Source: Methanobacteriota archaeon
GTDB lineage: Archaea; Halobacteriota; Methanosarcinia; Methanosarcinales; Methanosarcinaceae
Length of the DNA: 35,537 nt
Assembly: GCA_016841625.1 (NCBI GenBank)
Contig: JAENYU010000016.1
Coordinates: 60,898 to 96,434 of the forward strand
Reading direction: 5' to 3'
The position numbers and the translations under genes are program-made. The notes under the pieces were generated by a model. The model saw only the letters and a program-made list of their open reading frames with translations. It did not search any database and was not told the origin of the DNA. Positions 23,643 through 32,928 of this stretch are shown here, piece by piece (the stretch's first letter is position 1; every line of letters starts with the position of its first letter).

Positions 23643-23653
23643 TTATATATATA
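23643..23653 (-). promoter_or_regulatory. TATA box of secreted hypothetical gene
   Basis: The minus strand carries tatatatataa about 35-45 bp upstream of the ATG at 23610, consistent with an archaeal TATA box and a short leader containing AAGGGA. Confidence 0.55.
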
Positions 23654-23877
23654 GATTTGGAATTAATTTTTCCGAATTTATCGGATTCAGCATTGTTATA
23701 TTTCATTCAAGTGGTCTATAGATGCGGTTCTTTTGCAAGAATCCAAAAATCTTGCAGGAACGAACAGGAAACTCACATCTGTAAATAAACCTTTGACCCT
23801 AGCTAAAAAATATTTATATATTCAATGGGTGGCTGTGCATTCCAATCTTCCCCTTTTTCATCCTTTTACCCCTCATT

Positions 23878-25317
23878 TTACCCGTCCTCTCTTTTCCCCT
23901 TCTCAACCTCAATAATCCCCTGTGCCGCCATAATCCCGGTCGCTGCCGCATTTACAATATCCCTGGAAAGCCCCGCGCCGTCTCCGGCTGCAAAGAGGTT
24001 TTTGATGCTGGTTTCCATCTTCCTGTCCACCTGAAGGTGCATGGCGTAGAACTTGACTTCGGGAGCGTAGAGGAGGGTTGAGTCCGAGGCAACGCCGGGG
24101 ATGATCCGGTCCAGGGTCTCCAGGCCTTCGATGATGTCCATGACGATCCTGTGGGGAAGCGCCATTGAAATGTCCCCGGGGGTGACGTCTTTTAAGGTGT
24201 TGGTTACAAGGTTCCGGGCAAGGCGTTCTTCCGTGGAGCGGCGGCCGCGCCGGAGGTCCCCCATGCGCTGAAGAACGGGTTTTCCGCCGCCTATCGTGCT
24301 TGCGAGCTTGGCGATGGAACGGGCGTATTTCGTGGTGTTTTCCATGGGTTTGGTAAGCTCGATGTGGACCATGAAGGCGAAGTTCGTGTTTTCGGATTTG
24401 CTGTTTGCCATGGAGTGCCCGTTGGTGGCGATGAAGCCCTCATATTCTTCCTTTACCACGAAGCCGTGTTCGTTGGTGCAGAAGGTCCGGACGAAGTCGT
24501 CGTAACGCCGGGTGTGGATGTGGAACTTGGGGTCGCGGTTGATCTTTGTCACCGGGTCCATGATGATTGCAGGGACTTCTACCCTGACCCCGATATCGAT
24601 CCCGCCGTATCGGGCTTTAATGGAGTGCCCGGTTACAAGCTCAGAGATCCAGTCGCAGCCCCGCCTGCCAGGGGCCAGGAGCACGTAACGGGCGTGGATA
24701 ACTTCTCCGTTTTCAAGCACGATTCCGGAACAGGTCTCGTCCTCAATCAGGAGGTCAGAAACTTCGGTTTCCAGCAAAAAACCCACACCTTTTTTCACAA
24801 GCTCCTTTTTAAACTCCCCTATCACAGCCGGGGCGTTGTCCGAGCCTATGTGCCGCTGCTTGATCTCGATAAAGCGGGCTCCAACCGAGGCTGCCCTTCG
24901 TTTCAGCTCCTCGATTTTCGGGCCTACAGTTAGCAGGGCTCCTTCGGGGGCGCCAAAGCGCAGGAAAACCCTGTCCACACGGTTTACGAGTTCCCAGGCC
25001 CGGTCCTGGTCTCCGGTAAGGGCTGCAAGGTCTCCCCCAATGTCCGGGCGCAGGTTCAGCGTCCCGTCCGAAAAGGTCCCGCAGCCTCCCACCCCGCACA
25101 TGATGTCGCAGGGCGTACAGTGTATGCAGTAGCCTTCTTCTTTCATGGGGCAGTGCCGCGTATCTATATCCCTGCCCATGTCCACAATCAGGATTTTCAG
25201 CGGCTGTTTTGCCAGCTCGTAAGCCGCAAACATCCCTGCCGGCCCTGCCCCTATGACCAGTACGTCGTATTCGGGCTGGTCTTCCCCCTCTCCGGAAACC
25301 TGCTTTTCCTTATCCAT
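23878..25317 (-). CDS. FAD-dependent dehydrogenase/oxidoreductase
   Basis: About 479 residues. The N-terminal dinucleotide-binding motif VLVIGAGPAGMFAAYELAKQ binds FAD, and the C-terminal NLFAAGDGAGLSRDIVNAAA is the second FAD-contacting motif. A cysteine-rich stretch, CIHCTPCDIMCGVGGCG, follows the first Rossmann motif and may bind metal or take part in redox chemistry. It resembles the COG2509-type uncharacterised FAD dehydrogenases common in archaea. I place the start at the ATG at 25317 with a GGGGA motif upstream; in-frame ATG 25356 and TTG 25365 are alternatives. The physiological substrate is unknown. Confidence 0.88.
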   Translation of the reverse strand: MDKEKQVSGEGEDQPEYDVLVIGAGPAGMFAAYELAKQPLKILIVDMGRDIDTRHCPMKEEGYCIHCTPCDIMCGVGGCGTFSDGTLNLRPDIGGDLAALTGDQDRAWELVNRVDRVFLRFGAPEGALLTVGPKIEELKRRAASVGARFIEIKQRHIGSDNAPAVIGEFKKELVKKGVGFLLETEVSDLLIEDETCSGIVLENGEVIHARYVLLAPGRRGCDWISELVTGHSIKARYGGIDIGVRVEVPAIIMDPVTKINRDPKFHIHTRRYDDFVRTFCTNEHGFVVKEEYEGFIATNGHSMANSKSENTNFAFMVHIELTKPMENTTKYARSIAKLASTIGGGKPVLQRMGDLRRGRRSTEERLARNLVTNTLKDVTPGDISMALPHRIVMDIIEGLETLDRIIPGVASDSTLLYAPEVKFYAMHLQVDRKMETSIKNLFAAGDGAGLSRDIVNAAATGIMAAQGIIEVEKGKREDG

Positions 25318-26163
25318 AGCCGTATCCCCATTAGAATCCGTAAGAAGTTTCAGCATATTTCTCAAAAATCAGTTCATCTCTGGAAAATCAGTTTGCCAGA
25401 TTTCAAAATAAGTGTTATGCTGGGTTTTATACCCTGCTTTATCTCTCCTGAGTATAAAGGATCCCCTAACATAAAAAAAGTGCCTTGTTGCCCTGGTCTC
25501 CCCCGTTCTCCTTATTTTCCGGATAACCCGTTTTATCCGGCGAAATACGGTTCATGGAAACATTCGGGCAAGATTTTCAAGTTTACATAGTTATGGTAAA
25601 CATAAACATGAAAGCCATAAACACCAGTACAAACGTCATGAATGGAAATAACCTGTTCATGCTACTAACCCCCACCAATTTTTCCCACTAGTAAGCTGTC
25701 CGACCAATCGAATGAACTGGAAATTGAAGGAAGCAGGTCGACTGTTATCAAAAAGTCGATCCCGTGTCTTAACTTACTAAAGTTATTCGATTGACTTAAA
25801 CTATTTGATTGATATAACAATATACTACAGTTGTACTATATTAATCTTTCATTTTTCTTAGAAGTGAGGGAGTTAAGAAAAGAACTTTCACCAAATAGTG
25901 AATGATAAAATAATTATTAAGTACTGTGTATAAAAAGAGAATTTTCCAATTATTACCCGAACTTGATTTTAACTTTCAGGCGGAAAGTCCCCGGCTTCGA
26001 CTCCAAAGGAGGCAGGGAGGAGTAGTTCCCTACTCATCGCCTAATTTGAAAAAGAAAAACCGGAATTTTCTTTTTTCCCTGTCCCTTCTTCAGGATTGCT
26101 GTCTCTGAAATTTATATGCCCTGATCGGGAACCGGAAACAGGGAACCGGGACCTGGAAGTTTC
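25318..26163. other. Gene-poor spacer with possible small ORF and IS-end-like sequence
   Basis: No well supported gene. A 32-codon frame, 25593-25691, is described separately. Around 25795-25850 the DNA is very AT-rich with promoter-like character. At about 25978-26040 the sequence gtccccggcttcgactcc, then ggaggcagggaggagtagtt, resembles the structured right end of IS200/IS605 elements, but no transposase is present. Confidence 0.5.
25593..25691 (+). CDS. Possible small protein (32 residues)
   Basis: ATG at 25593 to TAG at 25691 encodes a 32-residue peptide rich in asparagine and threonine, beginning MVNINMKAINTSTNVMNG. I see no strong ribosome-binding site and no recognisable family. It may be a chance frame in the spacer. 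Confidence 0.2.
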   Translation: MVNINMKAINTSTNVMNGNNLFMLLTPTNFSH

Positions 26164-28914
26164 TCAACGGATTCTTTTAATAACGAGTTTCTTCACGGCT
26201 TTTTTCCCGCAGGCTCCTCCGCAGTTCCCTGCTTCTTCCCCTGCCCTACTCTCTGCCGCTTCCGTCCAGACCTGGAAATGGTAGTTACTGCCTGCTCCAA
26301 GGTCCCGGATGCGGATTTCATAGGGATTTTCTTTTGTAGCCTTTATTTTTCCGGCAAGCTTTTCCCTGAAAACCTTCGATGCGGCTTTTTCGGGGGCAGG
26401 AGCGGAGATTACCCCAAGCATTCCCCCTTTTGCATCCGTCGTGACAAAGGTCTTTTCCTTTTCTTCGTTCGCGTTTCCGGGGGCAGTTTCATTATTGAGG
26501 GCTTCTCGCCTGAGCTGGCGCCTGACCCTGTCAAGGGCGGCTCCCGTGTTTTTCTTTTCCGAGCTCTGCCCTGTGGTGGTTTCAGCGAGGTGTTTTTCTT
26601 TTCTTTCGGGAGGGATGTAAGGGGCTTTTCCCAGCAGGTCGTGGAGGAGCATGATTGCGGCGTGCTTGTCCAGGGGCTCGTTGTTGTTCCCGCATTTCGG
26701 GGACTGGATACAGCTTGGACAGCCGCTTTCGCAGGGGCAGCTCTCAATGGCTTTCAGGGTACCGTCCAGGACCTGCCCGATAAGGTCGTAGCCTTTTTCG
26801 GCGTACCCGACCCCTCCCCTGTGCCCGTCGTAGATGAAGATCGCGCTCTTACCCCCCAGGTCCGGGTGGGAAGGAGTGGAAAGTCCGCCCACGTCGCTCC
26901 GGTCCACCAGGAGGTGGAGGGGGTACATGGCTATCATGGCGTGTTCCACTGCATGGATCCCACCTGCAAAGTCCAGCCTGTGTTCTTCTACCCTTTCCTG
27001 CAGCCTGTCCGGGAGCTTGAGCCAGAGGGCAACAGTCTCCAGGGTGACCAGAGGCATTTCGAGCTCGTGGGCGCTCATGACCTCGTTGCTGTGGGACTGG
27101 AGCTTCCTGTACCCTATCACCCTGTCCGTAACCTCCACTTCCCCAAGCCCGACTTCCACATCCGGGGCCTTTTCCAGGGCTTTTGCAGCGTAAGCCTCCT
27201 GCAGCACAACCGAGGAATCGATCATGGGTTTCGTATAATAACTGTCATGGGTCTTTACCGCGTGGATCTCCTTTTTCTCATGGTCGATCCTGTTAACGTA
27301 ATATGGCTCCCCCCTGTGCATGTAGACTGAACCCGGGTAGCATTCCCGGAAGGCCAGGGCTTCTTCCATGTCCTTTTCGATCGGGAAGCGTTTCTTCCCC
27401 TCAATGGCAAGGAGAGAATACGTATTATTATCTATCCCGCGGAGGGAGACATGCTTGTAGGGGAAGGGGTCTGTTGTGTACTTCCGCTCGTCCCCGGTAA
27501 GCAGCCCTTCGGCCTCCAGGACTTCCACAACCCGGGAAAAACCTTCTCCGAAGTGCTCTGAATCGGAAGTCTTAAGCGGGATTTCCTTTGCCGCGCAGAG
27601 CAGGTGCCCTGCCAGGATGTAGGGGTTTTTGGGGTTCAAGACGGCGTTTTCACTGCTCCTCCCGAAAAAGTCCACAGGGTTTCGCATGTAGTACTGGTCA
27701 AGGGCGTTTGTCCCTGCCACCAGGACAACAAGGCTTTCTTTCCCGCTCCTGCCTGCCCTTCCTGCCTGCTGCCGCGCACTCATGACCGTCCCTGGGTAGC
27801 CGTCGAGGACGCAGGCGTCCAGGCTTCCGATGTTGATCCCGAGTTCCAGGGCATTGGTGGAAATCACACCCCGCAGTTCCCCCGCAGCCATCTTTTTCTC
27901 GATTTCCTCGCGTTCTTTGTCGAAGTAGCCGCTCCGATAAGAACAGATCGCAGAGGAAAGTGCCCTTTCCCTCAAAAGTTCCCTGCAACTTTTGTACATC
28001 CGCTCCACGCTCTGCCTTGCCCGGGTAAAGGCCAGGGTCTGCAGCCCTGCCTGGACGAAGCGTGTGAACAGGGTTGAGGCTTCTGAAAAGCTGCTCCGCC
28101 TGAGAGTGGCTCCCCTGTTGTTGATGTAGAGGGGTGGGTTCCAGAACACGAACTGCTGGGGGCCTGCCCCTGAACCGTTCTTGTCAACCATTTCGGCTTT
28201 CCTTCCTATCAGGGTTTCAGTGTGCTCTTTCGGGTTTCCTATGGTTGCCGAGCAGCAGACGAACTGCGGGGATGCCCCGTAGTATTCGGCAGTCCGGGAA
28301 AGCCTGCGCAGGAGGTTTGCCATGTTGCTCCCGATAACTCCCCTGTAATAGTGGCTCTCGTCCACGACAATGAACTTCAGGTTTGAAAAAAAGCGCTTCC
28401 AGAGATGGTGCCAGGCAAGGAAACTCATGTGGATCATCTCGGGATTTGTGAAGACCACGTTTGTCCGTCCTTCCCTTACCTTTCGCTTTTCGGAGTCCGA
28501 AAGGGCGCCTGTGTACCGGGCAATCCTGGTCCCCGAGCCCAGTTCCATTTCGAACTCAAGAAAGGTCTTCATCTGGTCGTTTACCAGGGCGTTCAGGGGA
28601 GAAATGTAGAGGGTTGTAGCTTCCGGGTCTTCCATCACAGCTTCGAAAATTGGGAGCATGTACGTCAGGGACTTCCCGCTTGCTGTGGTCGTGCAGAGCA
28701 CGATGTCTTTTCCTTCCCGGATTTTTCCAATGGCTTCGGCCTGGTGAGTGTAGAGTTCCTGTATTCCCGTTTTTGCAAGGGCTGCTTTTACCGGTGCTTT
28801 CAGTTCCAGCGAAGCGTACTGAGCTTCCCTGGCAGGGATTTTTTCTATATGCACTATCTGGTTTTCGTAGCGCCCTGATCTTTTTATCTCATCTAGCAGG
28901 CGGGATATGTCCAC
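26164..28914 (-). CDS. DEAD/DEAH-box helicase with DUF1998-type C-terminus (MrfA/Hrq1-like)
   Basis: A 916-residue SF2 helicase. The motor has TTTASGKS (Walker A, about 75-82), VVDESHYYRG (motif II), SATIGNP (motif III) and QQAGRAGRSG (motif VI). The C-terminal region carries the four-cysteine cluster CPCESGCPSCIQSPKCGNNN near residues 724-743, which defines the MrfA/YprA and Hrq1 group that repairs mitomycin-type DNA damage or crosslinks. A further C-terminal tail of about 150 charged residues follows. The start is a GTG at 28914 with AAAGGA just upstream. It lies divergent from the L15e operon. Confidence 0.93.
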   Translation of the reverse strand: MDISRLLDEIKRSGRYENQIVHIEKIPAREAQYASLELKAPVKAALAKTGIQELYTHQAEAIGKIREGKDIVLCTTTASGKSLTYMLPIFEAVMEDPEATTLYISPLNALVNDQMKTFLEFEMELGSGTRIARYTGALSDSEKRKVREGRTNVVFTNPEMIHMSFLAWHHLWKRFFSNLKFIVVDESHYYRGVIGSNMANLLRRLSRTAEYYGASPQFVCCSATIGNPKEHTETLIGRKAEMVDKNGSGAGPQQFVFWNPPLYINNRGATLRRSSFSEASTLFTRFVQAGLQTLAFTRARQSVERMYKSCRELLRERALSSAICSYRSGYFDKEREEIEKKMAAGELRGVISTNALELGINIGSLDACVLDGYPGTVMSARQQAGRAGRSGKESLVVLVAGTNALDQYYMRNPVDFFGRSSENAVLNPKNPYILAGHLLCAAKEIPLKTSDSEHFGEGFSRVVEVLEAEGLLTGDERKYTTDPFPYKHVSLRGIDNNTYSLLAIEGKKRFPIEKDMEEALAFRECYPGSVYMHRGEPYYVNRIDHEKKEIHAVKTHDSYYTKPMIDSSVVLQEAYAAKALEKAPDVEVGLGEVEVTDRVIGYRKLQSHSNEVMSAHELEMPLVTLETVALWLKLPDRLQERVEEHRLDFAGGIHAVEHAMIAMYPLHLLVDRSDVGGLSTPSHPDLGGKSAIFIYDGHRGGVGYAEKGYDLIGQVLDGTLKAIESCPCESGCPSCIQSPKCGNNNEPLDKHAAIMLLHDLLGKAPYIPPERKEKHLAETTTGQSSEKKNTGAALDRVRRQLRREALNNETAPGNANEEKEKTFVTTDAKGGMLGVISAPAPEKAASKVFREKLAGKIKATKENPYEIRIRDLGAGSNYHFQVWTEAAESRAGEEAGNCGGACGKKAVKKLVIKRIR

Positions 28915-29177
28915 TTTCCTTTGCTCCGTTTTATTTTATCCGGGTCATTATATTTATCCGGTTCTTTTGTGCTTTTCGGTTCGCTGCGGTTTTCCGGCTT
29001 GTTTAAAGCCAGGTTTCCGGGGCCGGGGCTGTCCTGATGGAGTTTTTTTGCGGGCAAAGCTTTAAATTAGATGATTTAGTTCTAACGCATGTTTCATTTT
29101 CGGGATTATTTCCCGTAGGAATGTGGCTCGAAACCCGGGCTGAACCGTGAAGCAAAAAGTGAAACTTGGTGTTATAA
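28915..29177 (+). promoter_or_regulatory. Divergent promoter region of helicase and L15e genes
   Basis: Intergenic region of 263 bp. For L15e, a TATA-like ctttaaatta lies at 29060-29069, predicting a leader of about 85 nt. Inside the leader is a small hairpin, cggga-ttatt-tcccg, near 29102-29116, which might be the target of r-protein feedback, but that is speculation. The helicase start lies at the left border. Confidence 0.45.
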
Positions 29178-29765
29178 TTGTCAAAATCTTTTTATGGATA
29201 TGTAGCTGACGCATGGAAAAAGCCTGGCGAGACTTACGTAAATGACCTCCGCTGGGAACGCTTGCAGGTCTGGAGAAAGCAGGGATCTGTTACCAGGATC
29301 GAAAGGCCGACCAGAATTGACAGGGCACGCTCCCTCGGATACAAAGCCAAGCAGGGCATTGTAGTCGCAAGGGTAAGAGTGCGCCGTGGTGGGCTCAGAA
29401 AGTCCAGGTACATACGCGGGAGAAGGACCCAGAAGATGGGTAAGAACAAGATCACCGGAGGCATGAGCATCCAGAGGATCGCCGAAGGCCGTGCAGACCG
29501 CAAGTTCCCGAACCTGGAAGTCCTGAACTCTTACTGGGTAGGAGAGGACGGAAAGCAGAAGTGGTACGAAGTCATCCTTGTAGATCCCCATCACCCTGTA
29601 ATCAAGAGCGACAAGAACCTGAACTGGGTCTGTGAAGCTTCAAGCGGCAGGGCCACCAGAGGCAAGACCAGTGCCGGACGGAAGGGCAGAGGCCTTAGCA
29701 CGCGCGGCAAGGGTACTGAAAAGACCCGACCGAGCATTCGTTCGCACCAGAGTCGAGGGAAGTGA
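29178..29765 (+). CDS. rpl15e: Ribosomal protein eL15 (L15e)
   Basis: A 195-residue 50S ribosomal protein eL15, full length. Family landmarks are [20 protein letters not shown], the basic stretch [20 protein letters not shown], and [20 protein letters not shown] followed by [10 protein letters not shown]. It binds 23S rRNA. The start is a TTG (TTG TCA AAA TCT) with GGTG shortly upstream; no in-frame ATG gives the conserved N-terminus. It is first in a tight plus-strand operon with the RNA-binding protein, Rpp30 and Pop5, linking ribosome assembly to RNA processing. Confidence 0.97.
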   Translation: MSKSFYGYVADAWKKPGETYVNDLRWERLQVWRKQGSVTRIERPTRIDRARSLGYKAKQGIVVARVRVRRGGLRKSRYIRGRRTQKMGKNKITGGMSIQRIAEGRADRKFPNLEVLNSYWVGEDGKQKWYEVILVDPHHPVIKSDKNLNWVCEASSGRATRGKTSAGRKGRGLSTRGKGTEKTRPSIRSHQSRGK

Positions 29766-30205
29766 TCCACCACATAATGCTGCGTGTGCTCGCCCACGCA
29801 ACCGAAGACACATCCAGAGTCCGCGAGGCTCTGGACTTTTTTTTATCCGGGGCCGGAGTCCGGGACAGAAGCGAGCTAATTGAAGAGCTCCAGGCTGAAG
29901 GGCACCACGGAAATCCTATCACTATCATCAGCGTACAGCTTAAAAAAAGGGTCGAATGCCTGGGCTTCGCCCGTTTTGTCCGGGAAAACCTTTCCGAAGC
30001 AGACGTGGAGCAGCTCAGGGAGGAGATGGCTGAAAGGCTGGACGATTCCCAGCTGTTCCATCTCCGCTTTGACAAGCAAGCGGCCTATCTCCAGCAGGTC
30101 CGGCTGACGGATTCCTCGGATGCGGTCACCGCAAAAGTCAAGATTGCGACCTACCCGAAGAGCCGGGAGCAAGCCGGGGCTATTGTGGAGGAGTTGTTTG
30201 GGTAA
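29762..30205 (+). CDS. Exosome-associated RNA-binding protein (COG1325/PF01877-like)
   Basis: A 147-residue protein of the archaeal RNA-binding family often listed as an exosome subunit (COG1325). Recognisable features are the start [37 protein letters not shown] in the middle, and [11 protein letters not shown]-like [18 protein letters not shown] near the end. The GTG start at 29762 overlaps the L15e stop (GTGA). It is followed, with an 8-bp overlap, by the RNase P subunit gene. The genomic neighbourhood is the conserved archaeal one, which supports a role in RNA processing. Confidence 0.9.
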   Translation: MIHHIMLRVLAHATEDTSRVREALDFFLSGAGVRDRSELIEELQAEGHHGNPITIISVQLKKRVECLGFARFVRENLSEADVEQLREEMAERLDDSQLFHLRFDKQAAYLQQVRLTDSSDAVTAKVKIATYPKSREQAGAIVEELFG

Positions 30206-30917
30206 GCGGAAATTTTACGATTTCTGTGTACACGCAGTTCCTGACGGGGATAACAGTGTCGAGGAACTTGCTTCCCTTGCCCGGCATTTCGGGTATTCCG
30301 GATTTGCGCTTACAAACCACTCCGACAAACTTTCTCAAAAAAGACCTGCACTGCCTTCCCTGGAAGGTTTTGAAATTTTCAGGGGTATTGAGCTCGTAGA
30401 AGAAAACCCCTCGAAACTGCACGGGCTGGTAGGCAAATTCAGGAAAAATGTGGACGTCCTTATCGTGCACGGCGGATCCGAAAAGGTAAACAGGGCCGCT
30501 GTTGAGAACTCCAGTGTAGATATCCTGAACCACCCTTCTTTTGATAGGAGCAGCGGGATTAACCAGGTCCTTGCAAAATCAGCAGCTGATAACGAAGTTG
30601 CTATCGGGCTGAACCTGAGGGCCTTTCTCCATTCCAGGGGTTCAAGGCGCATCCACCTGCTTACGGACCTCAGGGCTAACCTTGACCTTGCCCGGAAATA
30701 CGACGTCCCGCTCGTCCTTTCAAGCGATGCCATGTCCTGTTATGACCTGCGATCCCCCCGGGAGCTGCTGGCCCTGGCAGAACTTTTCGGGCTGGAGGAA
30801 AGCGAGGCCTTTGACGCCCTGAGCACGGTGCCGGAAAGGATTCTTGCGAGAAACCGTCCCTCACCGGGAAACGTCCGGGAAGGTGTGGAAGTGGTCGAAG
30901 AGGTTGATTTCCTTTGA
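30198..30917 (+). CDS. rnp3: Ribonuclease P protein component 3 (Rpp30)
   Basis: A 239-residue TIM-barrel-like RNase P subunit. The PHP-like start KFYDFCVHAVPDGDNSVEEL, then ALTNHSDKL, VDVLIVHGGSEKVNRAAVE and VDILNHPSF are family hallmarks; the C-terminal LVLSSDAMSCYDLRSPRELL also fits. It takes part in 5' maturation of tRNA with the catalytic RNA. I choose the TTG at 30198 (TTG GGT AAG CGG), overlapping the previous stop by 8 bp, with GGAGGAG shortly upstream at about 30187-30193. The frame is open further upstream but runs inside the preceding gene. Confidence 0.95.
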   Translation: MGKRKFYDFCVHAVPDGDNSVEELASLARHFGYSGFALTNHSDKLSQKRPALPSLEGFEIFRGIELVEENPSKLHGLVGKFRKNVDVLIVHGGSEKVNRAAVENSSVDILNHPSFDRSSGINQVLAKSAADNEVAIGLNLRAFLHSRGSRRIHLLTDLRANLDLARKYDVPLVLSSDAMSCYDLRSPRELLALAELFGLEESEAFDALSTVPERILARNRPSPGNVREGVEVVEEVDFL

Positions 30918-31285
30918 AACGCCTGATGCCCTCGCTCCGTTCGAAGAAGCGCTATCTTGCCTTCGAACTGATCTCCGAGGAACCGGTAAACAGAGGTGAA
31001 CTGGTCAGGGAGGTCGTTTCATCAGCTTCAGCCCTGCTGGGAGATGTCCTTGCGAGCGAATGTAATATTCATGTGCTCGGCTTTGAAGCCGGGAATGGAA
31101 TCATACAATGCTCCCATACGAAGGTAACGGAAACAAGAGCTGCCCTTGCCGCAATTACCCAGGTAAACAGGGCGCGGGCAACCTTGCATGTGCTGGGGGT
31201 TTCCGGCACGGTCAAAGGGGCAACGGAGAAGTATCTGAAAACTCATGTGGTCTTCGAACCCAAATTAAGGGCTGCTAAAGAATAA
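30914..31285 (+). CDS. rnp2: Ribonuclease P protein component 2 (Pop5)
   Basis: A 123-residue Pop5 homologue. The N-terminus MKRLMPSLRSKKRYLAFELI and the pattern GIIQCSHTKVTETRAAL followed by VLGVSGTVKGA are characteristic. Pop5 pairs with Rpp30 in the archaeal RNase P core. The start is a TTG at 30914 overlapping the Rpp30 stop by 4 bp (TTGA); GAGGTTGA lies 7-14 bp upstream. An internal ATG at 30926 would drop four conserved residues. Last gene of the L15e-RNase P group. Confidence 0.94.
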   Translation: MKRLMPSLRSKKRYLAFELISEEPVNRGELVREVVSSASALLGDVLASECNIHVLGFEAGNGIIQCSHTKVTETRAALAAITQVNRARATLHVLGVSGTVKGATEKYLKTHVVFEPKLRAAKE

Positions 31286-32100
31286 ACGAAGGTTGTAAGC
31301 GAAGACTGCAAGCGAAGACTGTAAGTGAAAACTGCATAATTATTCATTAAAGGTATCAAAGAATAAATCCCGGTTATTAGCGCTTTTGAGCGAGATGTGC
31401 TATGCAATGAACGATTAAAGCTGTCTAACGATTTAACTTATAGCTCTCCGATGCACTAACTTGTAGCTTTCTAACACCCTGCCGTATAGCTCTCTAACAT
31501 ATAATATGATGAATGGGTATTAGAGGGACAAATGATTATATATTGATTAGATACAACAGGTGTAAAAATTCAGATATTGAGAGCAGGAAAAGCTTTGATC
31601 TTTCACAAGCATTATAACTGAGTAAATACACTTTATTAACGGATTAGTTAACGTTGTATCCGGGCCTTCAGCCATGCTGAAAGGTCTTTCAAAGACGCGA
31701 ATCCAGATTTCGCTTGGAAAACCTACCTTACAGGGCATAAGTGCCTTTGAATTCACTTTAGTGGGGGTAATTTCCTCTGGCTTCGTTAAATAAGCCTGTT
31801 AGGGCAGGATGTCCCGGAAAAAGGCTTGAAAAAAGACTGTATATGAATAAAACCGTATAATGGATGAGAAATCGGTATCCTTTCTCGGATGCCCGGACCT
31901 GAAGCTTATAGCTTTCAAAACTCTCGAAATTTCGTACAGGTTTTCTGTCCGCTGGCCGGATAATACTTTTCCAGCCCAGGGCGGTTTTCCTGACGATCTG
32001 CGGATCTGAGATCCCTTGAAGAGAAAAATATCCCGGCATGGGGTCGGGAAAGCTTGAAGCGATATGCGTTTATAGGAAATTTAACAAGGAGATACGGAAT
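31286..32100. other. Gene-poor spacer between RNase P and proteasome genes
   Basis: I see no supported gene in these 815 bases. At 31294-31332 there are three head-to-tail 13-bp units, tg(t/c)aagcgaagac. At about 31438-31500 an at(a)gctctctaac-like motif recurs. A TATA-like attatatattgat lies near 31533. At about 31666-31690 a cttcagc/gctgaag hairpin occurs. The psmA leader at the right end holds AAGGAGA at 32086-32092. A minus-strand open frame at 31758-32039 looks spurious. Confidence 0.6.
31294..31332. repeat. 13-bp tandem repeat after pop5
   Basis: Three consecutive 13-bp units tgtaagcgaagac, tgcaagcgaagac and tgtaagtgaaaac start 9 bp after the pop5 stop. Confidence 0.75.
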
Positions 32101-32850
32101 ATGCAGATGGCACCACAGATGGGGTATGACAGGGCAATCACTGTTTTCAGCCCTGACGGACGACTTTTCCAGGTAGAATATGCCCGTGAGGCAGTTAAAA
32201 GGGGAACTACAGCCGTGGGAATCAAGGCAGCCAATGGGGTAGTGCTGCTGGTTGACAAGCGGATAACGAGCAGGCTGGTAGAAGCCGAATCAATTGAAAA
32301 GATTTTTCAGATAGATGACCATATTGGGGCTGCAACTTCAGGCCTTGTGGCAGATGCCCGCGCTCTGGTTGACAGGGCAAGGGTAGAATCCCAGGTAAAC
32401 CGGGTTTCTTATGACGAACTCATAGGTGTGGAGGTTCTCTCCAAGAAGATCTGCGACCACAAGCAGACCTATACCCAGTACGGAGGGGTACGCCCCTACG
32501 GGACTGCTCTCCTTATCGCAGGAGTGGACGATAGCAAGGCCAGGCTCTTCGAAACAGATCCCAGTGGGGCTCTCCTTGAGTACAAGGCAACGGCTATCGG
32601 GGCAGGTAGAACTGCGGTTGTTGAAGTCTTTGAGGCGGATTACAGGGAAGACATGGATATTGAAGCTGCGATTCTCCTGGCAATGGATGCCCTCTATAAA
32701 GCCGCCGAGGGTAAGTTCGATGCCAGCACACTTGAAGTTGGCGTGGTGACCCTGGAAGACAAACAGTTCAGGAAGCTCGTGCCTGAGGAAGTGGCGAACT
32801 ACGTCCAGCAGATTCTTGATAAGCACAGCACACCTGAGAGTGAAGAATAA
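32101..32850 (+). CDS. psmA: Proteasome subunit alpha
   Basis: A 249-residue 20S proteasome alpha subunit. The N-terminal gate and helix [20 protein letters not shown] followed by [16 protein letters not shown] is diagnostic, and the protein keeps the full fold to [20 protein letters not shown]. Alpha rings cap the proteolytic beta rings and dock the PAN ATPase. The ATG at 32101 follows AAGGAGA at 8 bp; the frame is open for another 21 codons upstream, but family N-termini match this start. SBDS, rrp4 and rrp41 follow on the same strand, the classic archaeal proteasome/exosome supercluster. Confidence 0.97.
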   Translation: MQMAPQMGYDRAITVFSPDGRLFQVEYAREAVKRGTTAVGIKAANGVVLLVDKRITSRLVEAESIEKIFQIDDHIGAATSGLVADARALVDRARVESQVNRVSYDELIGVEVLSKKICDHKQTYTQYGGVRPYGTALLIAGVDDSKARLFETDPSGALLEYKATAIGAGRTAVVEVFEADYREDMDIEAAILLAMDALYKAAEGKFDASTLEVGVVTLEDKQFRKLVPEEVANYVQQILDKHSTPESEE

Positions 32851-32928
32851 AACATAAATAATATTTAGAGAATGAGTAATCAGAGAAAATCTGATTCTCA
32901 ATTTTAAATTTTCGGGAAGGTATTCAAA

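Noticed and set aside
26278-27330. Long open frame (350 codons) on the plus strand inside the helicase gene
   Set aside because: It lies entirely antisense to the well supported helicase, has no recognisable domain and reflects codon bias of the GC-richer gene.
29060-29177. Riboswitch in the L15e leader
   Set aside because: Only one short hairpin is visible; it does not match any riboswitch consensus I know.
31758-32039. Minus-strand 93-codon frame upstream of psmA
   Set aside because: No domain, no ribosome-binding site that I can see, and it lies in a leader/spacer; probably chance.
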